A stretch of 11,006 bases of DNA from Planctomycetaceae bacterium (GTDB lineage Bacteria > Planctomycetota > Planctomycetia > Planctomycetales > Planctomycetaceae): contig JALWSL010000739.1 of the NCBI GenBank assembly GCA_027080405.1, forward strand, positions 1-11,006, read 5' to 3'. Positions within the stretch are counted from its first letter, which is position 1; every line of letters begins with the position of its first letter. Of the stretch, positions 6,253 to 11,006 are shown piece after piece. The notes below the pieces were generated by a model, which was not told the DNA's origin, ran no database searches, and saw nothing but the letters and a program-made list of their open reading frames with translations. The translations under genes and the position numbers were made by a program.

Positions 6253-7701
6253 TTAATTGTTCGAGAGATCGTTATGGCGTACTTCTTTCATCTTCGCGTC
6301 GAACTTTTTTCTGAACTCTGCAACGACATCGCGATATTCAGGAACAAGAGCCAGGTTGGTGAATTGTTCCGGATCTTTTTCCATATCGAACAGTTCGATT
6401 CCCTGTGAAGCATCTTCTTTGTACTGGATGTAGGCCCATTTTTTGTCCCGCAGCAGAAAACCGTTCCAGCGGCCGTTCATACTGAAAGCGAACTCCCGAA
6501 CGGAATGGCACGGGTTATCCAGCATGGGAGAGATATCCTTTCCTTGAAGCCGATCAGGAACATCAAGCCCGCAAAGTGAGGATATTGTGGGATACAAATC
6601 GAGCAGTTCCGTCAGCGAATGGCAAACGGCCGGCTTCTTGCCGGGAACGCTGATGATCAACGGCACCTTGGCAGATTCCTCATGCAAGCTGACCTTCGCC
6701 CAGAAATCGTGTTCGCCCAGATGATAGCCGTGGTCGCTGGTAAAAATGACGATTGTTTTATCGTTCAAACCGGCCTGTTCAAGAGCATCGAGAACCTTGC
6801 CCACTTGCGCGTCCATAAACGCCACGGAAGCGTAATAGCCGCCGACCGCTTTTTTCTGTCTGCGAATATCCATCTGCATATTTTTGCTCGTTTTGTAATT
6901 GATGCCCGCCTGGGGGATGTCGTCCCAATCTCCCTTGAGTTTCAATGGGAGAATCATTTCATCGAACGGGAAAGGCTTGTAATACGGTTTCGGAGCAACA
7001 AACGGTACATGCGGTCGAACAAACCCGACAGCGAGAAAGAACGGTTCGTGGCGGTGTTTCTGAATCAACTCGCACGCTTTGGCCGCGGTCTTGCCATCGG
7101 AATGAACCAGATCGTCGCCCTCCGCTTCGACAACGACAAACGTGTTCCCACCCACCACCGGCTTTTTGCCGTCCGGGTTTCGCTCCAGCGTTTCACCAAC
7201 ACCCGGTGCTTTCCATTCCGGCCCCGGTGAATTGAACCGCTCGGTCCAGGAAGCCGGGTCGTCTGCCCCATCCGATCCTTCTTCAATTCCCCCGGGGACT
7301 CCCATGTGATAGACCTTACTGACGCGTGCCGAATAGTAGCCAGCATTTTTGAAGTGTTCAGGCCATGTTTCACGGTTTCCAATCGCCTTTCTCGGACTGA
7401 CATAATTGAGCACGCCGGTTGCATGCGGATAGTAACCACTTAAAAACGAAGCGCGCGAAGGCCCGCAAAAGGTTCCCTGACAATAAGCCCGGGTAAAGCG
7501 CACCCCACGGGCAGCGATGCGGTCGATATTGGGCGTTTGGCAAACTCTGTTTCCGTAACAGGAAAGCGCGGTGGATGTCAGGTCGTCGGAAATAATGAAC
7601 AGCACATTCAGTTTCTGCTTTCCGCCGGCTACGGTTTGCAACGTATTTCCACAAAGAGAAAAGAGCATCGCAAACAACACAACGCAGAATCGGAATTTCA
7701 T
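6253..7701 (-). CDS. Exported sulfatase, iduronate-2-sulfatase-like
   Basis: This formylglycine-dependent type I sulfatase hydrolyses sulfate esters, probably on a sulfated polysaccharide, outside the cytoplasmic membrane. The 482-residue product starts with a typical signal peptide (Lys/Arg, hydrophobic residues 6-18, likely cut near AGG at 25-27). SDD (38-40) supplies metal ligands. CGPSR (79-83) is the sulfatase signature, with Cys79 the residue converted to formylglycine. FVRPHVPFVAPKPYY (227-241) is characteristic of the iduronate-2-sulfatase branch. TSDHGYHLGEHDFWAK (321-336) holds the remaining metal and sulfate ligands. I chose ATG 7701 because the signal peptide starts there and GGAG lies 10 bases upstream; longer readings up to 8172 would bury the signal peptide and overlap the divergent gene. 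The formylglycine-generating enzyme is not in the window. The substrate is inferred from the family only. Confidence 0.93.
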   Translation of the reverse strand: MKFRFCVVLFAMLFSLCGNTLQTVAGGKQKLNVLFIISDDLTSTALSCYGNRVCQTPNIDRIAARGVRFTRAYCQGTFCGPSRASFLSGYYPHATGVLNYVSPRKAIGNRETWPEHFKNAGYYSARVSKVYHMGVPGGIEEGSDGADDPASWTERFNSPGPEWKAPGVGETLERNPDGKKPVVGGNTFVVVEAEGDDLVHSDGKTAAKACELIQKHRHEPFFLAVGFVRPHVPFVAPKPYYKPFPFDEMILPLKLKGDWDDIPQAGINYKTSKNMQMDIRRQKKAVGGYYASVAFMDAQVGKVLDALEQAGLNDKTIVIFTSDHGYHLGEHDFWAKVSLHEESAKVPLIISVPGKKPAVCHSLTELLDLYPTISSLCGLDVPDRLQGKDISPMLDNPCHSVREFAFSMNGRWNGFLLRDKKWAYIQYKEDASQGIELFDMEKDPEQFTNLALVPEYRDVVAEFRKKFDAKMKEVRHNDLSNN

Positions 7702-7744
7702 TCTCGTTTTACTCCAGAATAAATTGAATGGATCGGGCAACAGG

Positions 7745-7774
7745 AGTGTAAACGATCGGTGGTCGCAGTCACAA
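7745..7774 (-). promoter_or_regulatory. Candidate promoter for the sulfatase gene
   Basis: On the minus strand, TTGTGA (7774-7769), 18 bases, then TACACT (7750-7745). Each hexamer matches the sigma-70 consensus at four of six positions. It lies about 44 bases before the sulfatase start and its -35 partly overlaps the upstream TGCACAGG repeat. Weak evidence. Confidence 0.25.
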
Positions 7775-7792
7775 TGCACAGGCCTCCCATCG

Positions 7793-7821
7793 TTGCACAG
7801 GACAAAAACTTTGGATAGGAT
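7793..7821 (+). promoter_or_regulatory. Candidate promoter for the DMFase-like gene
   Basis: TTGCAC (7793-7798), exactly 17 bases, then TAGGAT (7816-7821). The -10 matches the sigma-70 consensus at four of six positions and the -35 at three. It would give a leader of about 75 bases. This is pattern matching only, and planctomycete promoters are poorly defined. Confidence 0.3.
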
Positions 7822-7901
7822 CGAATTTGACGGGCGAAGCAGCACGGTTGCCTTTACCTGGTTGCGATTCCTGGTAGCCATTGTTTCAAAGGAACACCAG
7901 A

Positions 7902-9341
7902 ATGTTGTTGACTTCTCGATGTTATTGTTTTTGTGCTGCTTTGGTTTTATTAAATTGGCACTCAGCGGCGAATGCTCAAAACTCCTCCCTGTTCGTGCAC
8001 GGCTACACGAACCGATTGAGTTATGTGCCGGGTGAGGAAATCGCTTTCCATCTTTCCACGCCTGCCGAAAAGGTTTCGATGAAGATCGTGCGTATCGGTG
8101 CAGAAAACATTGAAGTCTGGACAGGAAGCGACATCCCCGGCGGCGTTCATCCGGTACCTGCCCGTGCCTCATCCGATGGGTGCAACTGGCCGGTCTGCTA
8201 CAAACTGAAAGTTCCTGCCGAGTGGAAAAGCGGCTACTATCAGGTTGCGATGAATGTCAAAAACGATCAGGGGAAATCGGCGTCCGGTTCTCTCTTTTTC
8301 ATCGTGCGCTCGGCCAATCCGGGAACCAACACAAAAATTCTGCTGCAACTCTCGACCAACACCTACAATGCCTACACCAATTGGGGCGGACACAGTCTGT
8401 ATTCGTATCACGATCGGGACGGTTTGCAGGGGCATCGCGTTTCGTTTGATCGACCGATTTTTTCGCAGTTCAACAACTGGGAAGTTCACCTTGTTCGCTG
8501 GGCTGAAAAAAATGGTTATGTGCTCGATTACGCGGCAAACAGCGATCTGGAATTTCACCCGGAAATTCTGAAGCATTACCGGTTGGTGCTCAGTGTTGGT
8601 CATGATGAATACTGGTCTTCGCCGATGCGCGACAATCTCGAATCGTTTATCGCTCAGGGAGGCAACGTCGCTTTTTTCAGCGGGAACACCTGCTGCTGGC
8701 AGGTTCGCAGTGAAGATAACGGTCGGGCACTGACCTGTTGGAAGCAGGCGTACGTTCTCGATCCGTATTTCCGCACCAAAGACCCCAAACTGCTCAGCAC
8801 GTTATGGAGTCATCATTTGGTCGGGCGTCCCGAAAATCAACTCACAGGTGTTGGCTTTTTGTGGGGCGGATACCATAAAAGCCACGGACAGTTCATGGAG
8901 GGAAGAGCGTCGTACATCGTTCATCGCCCGGATCATTGGGTTTTCAAGGGAACAAAGTTGAAACGTGGTGAGCGTTTCGGCGGGAAGGATACCATCGTCG
9001 GTTACGAGTGCGATGGTTGCGAAATGCGCTGGGAAAACGGACTTCCTTTTCCCACTCACAACGATGGCACGCCGAAAACATTTGCGATTCTGGGCACCTG
9101 TCCCGCTCGTTGGGCACCGGGGGACAGTCTCTGGTACGATCGGTTTCCGAAACAGAGAGTTGGAGCGGCTGTATTGGGCCTCTACACCAACAACGGCACC
9201 GTTTTCACCACCGGTTCCACCGACTGGGCGCACGGTTTGCGAGGTAAAGATCCTTATGTGGAACAAATCACCCGCAATGTCATTGATCGCCTTTCTCAAA
9301 AATCTCCCAAAACCGTTTCCGCTCCCGATTCAAAACAGTAA
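7902..9341 (+). CDS. Exported protein with N,N-dimethylformamidase beta-subunit-like catalytic domain
   Basis: The 479-residue product has a signal peptide (hydrophobic core about 10-18, likely cut after ANA at 25). A beta-sandwich-like region of about 110 residues follows (GYTNRLSYVPGEEIAFHLS, 34-52), then a domain like the C-terminal part of DMFase large subunits: NTYNAYTNWGG (153-163), SVGHDEYWS (231-239), GGNVAFFSGN (253-262), and GSTDWAHGL near the end. DMFase hydrolyses N,N-dimethylformamide to formate and dimethylamine at a mononuclear iron held by two tyrosines and one carboxylate. Candidate equivalents here are Tyr112 or Tyr113, Tyr155 and Glu236. The real substrate is unknown; this family is far broader than DMF degradation. 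The ATG at 7902 is fixed by AAAGGAA at 7888-7894 and by the signal peptide. No small DMFase subunit gene is visible. The gene is divergent from the sulfatase. Confidence 0.75.
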   Translation: MLLTSRCYCFCAALVLLNWHSAANAQNSSLFVHGYTNRLSYVPGEEIAFHLSTPAEKVSMKIVRIGAENIEVWTGSDIPGGVHPVPARASSDGCNWPVCYKLKVPAEWKSGYYQVAMNVKNDQGKSASGSLFFIVRSANPGTNTKILLQLSTNTYNAYTNWGGHSLYSYHDRDGLQGHRVSFDRPIFSQFNNWEVHLVRWAEKNGYVLDYAANSDLEFHPEILKHYRLVLSVGHDEYWSSPMRDNLESFIAQGGNVAFFSGNTCCWQVRSEDNGRALTCWKQAYVLDPYFRTKDPKLLSTLWSHHLVGRPENQLTGVGFLWGGYHKSHGQFMEGRASYIVHRPDHWVFKGTKLKRGERFGGKDTIVGYECDGCEMRWENGLPFPTHNDGTPKTFAILGTCPARWAPGDSLWYDRFPKQRVGAAVLGLYTNNGTVFTTGSTDWAHGLRGKDPYVEQITRNVIDRLSQKSPKTVSAPDSKQ

Positions 9342-9372
9342 AGCACAATAATGCACGATCCAAAACAGTAAA
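9327..9372 (+). repeat. 30-base-offset direct repeat that duplicates the stop codon of the DMFase-like gene
   Basis: GATTCAAAACAGTAAA (9327-9342) is repeated as GATCCAAAACAGTAAA (9357-9372), with one mismatch and an offset of exactly 30 bases. The first copy encodes the last residues Asp-Ser-Lys-Gln and the TAA stop. The second would encode Asp-Pro-Lys-Gln-TAA in the same frame, so it forms a backup stop ten codons later. Confidence 0.7.
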
Positions 9373-9407
9373 ACGCAGTAAGAAAGCACAGCAAGGCGTC
9401 CTGATAC

Positions 9408-10988
9408 ATGGTCCGAAAGATTTTCTTTACGCTGGCAATTCTGTTGCCCGCGCTGATTGTGCTGATTTCCATCTGGCAGCCTGCGGTGCTCTGGCTGTTT
9501 CTTGTTGTGGGCCCATTAATCCTGCTTGGCTTGTACGATGTGATTCAAACCGGGCATGCCCTGTTGCGAATCTATCCTGTGATTGGGCACGGTCGATACA
9601 TGATGGAGGAAGTTCGCCCGGAGATTCAGCAGTATTTTGTGGAATCGGATATCAACGGCACACCTTTCAGTCGAGAGTTCCGCTCCATTATTTATCAGCG
9701 AGCCAAGGGCGATTTGGACACGCGGGCCTTTGGCACTCAACGTAATGTCAATCGTGTCGGTTACGAATGGATGCACCATTCACTTGCGCCCCAGCCGGTC
9801 GAAAAAGTTGAACCTCGTGTTTGCGTGGGAGGGGACAACTGCGATCAGCCTTACGAAGCGTCACACCTGAATATCTCCGCCATGAGTTTCGGTTCGCTGA
9901 GCCGTAATGCCATCCTCGCACTGAACGGCGGGGCCCAGATCGGTGGCTTTGCCCACAATACGGGCGAAGGAGGATTGAGCCGGTATCACCTCGAACCGGG
10001 CGGCGACCTGATTTGGCAAATCGGAACAGGCTATTTCGGCTGCCGGGACGAACAGGGGCGATTCGCTCCCGAAAAATTTCAGGAGCGTTCGTCTCACCGC
10101 GCCGTGAAAATGATTGAAATCAAACTGTCACAGGGAGCCAAACCGGCTCACGGCGGTATCCTGCCCAAAGAAAAACTGACACCCGAAATCGCGGAAATCC
10201 GAGGCGTTCCGTTGGGACACGATGTCATTTCGCCGCCGGCTCATTCCGCTTTTTCGACCCCCATCGGCCTGCTGGAATATGTTCAGCAGTTGCGTAATCT
10301 TTCGGGAGGGAAACCGGTCGGCTTCAAACTTTGTATCGGCTATCGCACAGAATTTCTGGCGATCTGCAAAGCCATGCTGGAAACCGGAATCCTGCCCGAT
10401 TTCATTACGGTCGATGGAGCAGAGGGAGGAACGGGGGCGGCTCCGTTGGAACTGACCAATTCAGTCGGGATGCCGATGCGTGATGGACTGCGGTTTGTTC
10501 ATAATTCACTACAGGGAACGGGGTTGCGTTCGAAAATCCGTCTTGTTGCCGCCGGGAAAATTGTTACTGCGTTTCACATGTTTCGCACCATCGCGCTGGG
10601 AGCGGACTTGTGCAACGCGGCTCGCCCAATGATGATTGCCTTGGGGTGTATTCAGGCACGCCGCTGCAACACAAACACTTGTCCGGTAGGAATCGCGACA
10701 CAGAACCCGGCGAGAAACCAGGCTATTGATGTCAAAACAAAAGCAGAGCGCGTCGCCGAATATCATCGGGCAACCATTGGGGCATTCATGGAATTACTCG
10801 CAGGAGCCGGCATGAAAAGTCCACGGGAAATCACGCCGCACCATGTGCTACGCCGCATCGACCCTTTCACCATCAAACACTTCGATGAAATCTACCCAAC
10901 CCTGCAGGAGGGACAGTTGTTGAGCGAAGGCAGCATCCCCGATTCATGGAAAACCTGCTGGCATGCGGCCAGTCCCGGGAAGTGGTGA
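9408..10988 (+). CDS. Membrane-anchored glutamate-synthase-domain (FMN-binding) protein
   Basis: The 526-residue product begins with two hydrophobic segments (about 5-22 and 26-43), likely a membrane hairpin. A cytoplasmic domain like the central FMN domain of the glutamate synthase large subunit follows. Recognisable parts are ISAMSFGSLS (156-165), EGGLSRYHLEPGGDLIWQIG (187-206), QGAKPAHGGILP (242-253), DGAEGGTGAAP (336-346) and LVAAGKI (379-385). Cys414, Cys420 and Cys425 give Cx5Cx4C followed by PVGIATQ, the 3Fe-4S pattern of GltB. The glutaminase domain and the C-terminal beta-helix of full GltB are missing, as in stand-alone proteins of the YerD type (B. subtilis, similar length). The donor and acceptor are therefore unknown; ammonia-dependent glutamate formation is one possibility. 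The ATG start has AAGG 11 bases upstream. It lies 66 bases after the DMFase-like gene on the same strand, possibly in one transcript. Confidence 0.88.
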   Translation: MVRKIFFTLAILLPALIVLISIWQPAVLWLFLVVGPLILLGLYDVIQTGHALLRIYPVIGHGRYMMEEVRPEIQQYFVESDINGTPFSREFRSIIYQRAKGDLDTRAFGTQRNVNRVGYEWMHHSLAPQPVEKVEPRVCVGGDNCDQPYEASHLNISAMSFGSLSRNAILALNGGAQIGGFAHNTGEGGLSRYHLEPGGDLIWQIGTGYFGCRDEQGRFAPEKFQERSSHRAVKMIEIKLSQGAKPAHGGILPKEKLTPEIAEIRGVPLGHDVISPPAHSAFSTPIGLLEYVQQLRNLSGGKPVGFKLCIGYRTEFLAICKAMLETGILPDFITVDGAEGGTGAAPLELTNSVGMPMRDGLRFVHNSLQGTGLRSKIRLVAAGKIVTAFHMFRTIALGADLCNAARPMMIALGCIQARRCNTNTCPVGIATQNPARNQAIDVKTKAERVAEYHRATIGAFMELLAGAGMKSPREITPHHVLRRIDPFTIKHFDEIYPTLQEGQLLSEGSIPDSWKTCWHAASPGKW

Positions 10989-11006
10989 TCGAGGGGCGAG
11001 AGAAAC

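Larger units (their letters stand above)
7702..7901. promoter_or_regulatory. Divergent promoter region with direct repeat TGCACAGG
   Basis: These 200 bases separate the divergent sulfatase and DMFase-like genes. The 8-mer TGCACAGG occurs twice in the same orientation, at 7775-7782 and 7794-7801, with a 19-base offset. Candidate sigma-70 elements for each direction overlap one copy each, so a regulator bound here could control both genes. A second direct repeat, CCTGGT, lies at about 7856-7875. Confidence 0.4.

Noticed and set aside
6184..6408. Strong AAAGGAGG (about 6168-6174) followed by GTG at 6184 opening a 74-residue plus-strand frame
   Set aside because: Most of the frame is antisense to the 3' end of the sulfatase gene and its translation mirrors that overlap. 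The Shine-Dalgarno match is probably chance.
7702..8172. Extended sulfatase start reaching 8172 on the minus strand
   Set aside because: The extra 157 residues look non-coding, overlap the well-supported divergent gene and would place the signal peptide inside the protein.

Overview
The window reads as a chromosomal segment of a planctomycete, most likely class Planctomycetia. This is an inference from several things together: an exported iduronate-2-sulfatase-like sulfatase, an exported protein of the dimethylformamidase beta-subunit type, mostly weak Shine-Dalgarno sites, mid-range GC, and an intergenic tract that encodes the well-known spurious peptide 'HHRDTE'. No phage, insertion sequence, CRISPR array or defence locus is visible.

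Layout. Positions 1-74 hold the 3' part of a class II tRNA-Leu(GAG). Positions 75-727 appear non-coding but are structured: a nested hairpin, a candidate terminator, a second hairpin, a three-unit 9-bp tract and a perfect palindrome resembling a REP element. Then come folC (minus, 728-2116), a non-coding gap with clustered short inverted repeats (2117-2684), and a small PilZ-like gene (plus, 2685-3128). This gene converges on a minus-strand pair, mazG (5103-6038) followed by a phosphohexose mutase (3180-5006). A sulfatase (minus, 6253-7701) is transcribed divergently from a DMFase-like gene (plus, 7902-9341), which is followed by a membrane-anchored glutamate-synthase-domain protein (plus, 9408-10988).

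How the genes relate. FolC (folate polyglutamation), MazG (NTP pyrophosphohydrolysis) and the hexose-phosphate mutase are housekeeping functions. The sulfatase and the DMFase-like protein both carry signal peptides and share a control region of about 200 bp, which suggests an exported pair acting on a sulfated or amide-bearing substrate. The glutamate-synthase-like protein may be co-transcribed with the DMFase-like gene. Any link between amide cleavage and nitrogen assimilation is speculative.

The points most worth following up are: the DMFase-like enzyme with plausible 2-Tyr-1-Glu iron ligands; the 8-bp direct repeat overlapping both candidate -35 elements of the divergent promoter; the composite intergenic repeat at 559-720; and a short GAT-N3-AAACAGTAR module that recurs in frame at or just after two gene stops. 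No complete new multi-gene system can be demonstrated from this sequence alone.
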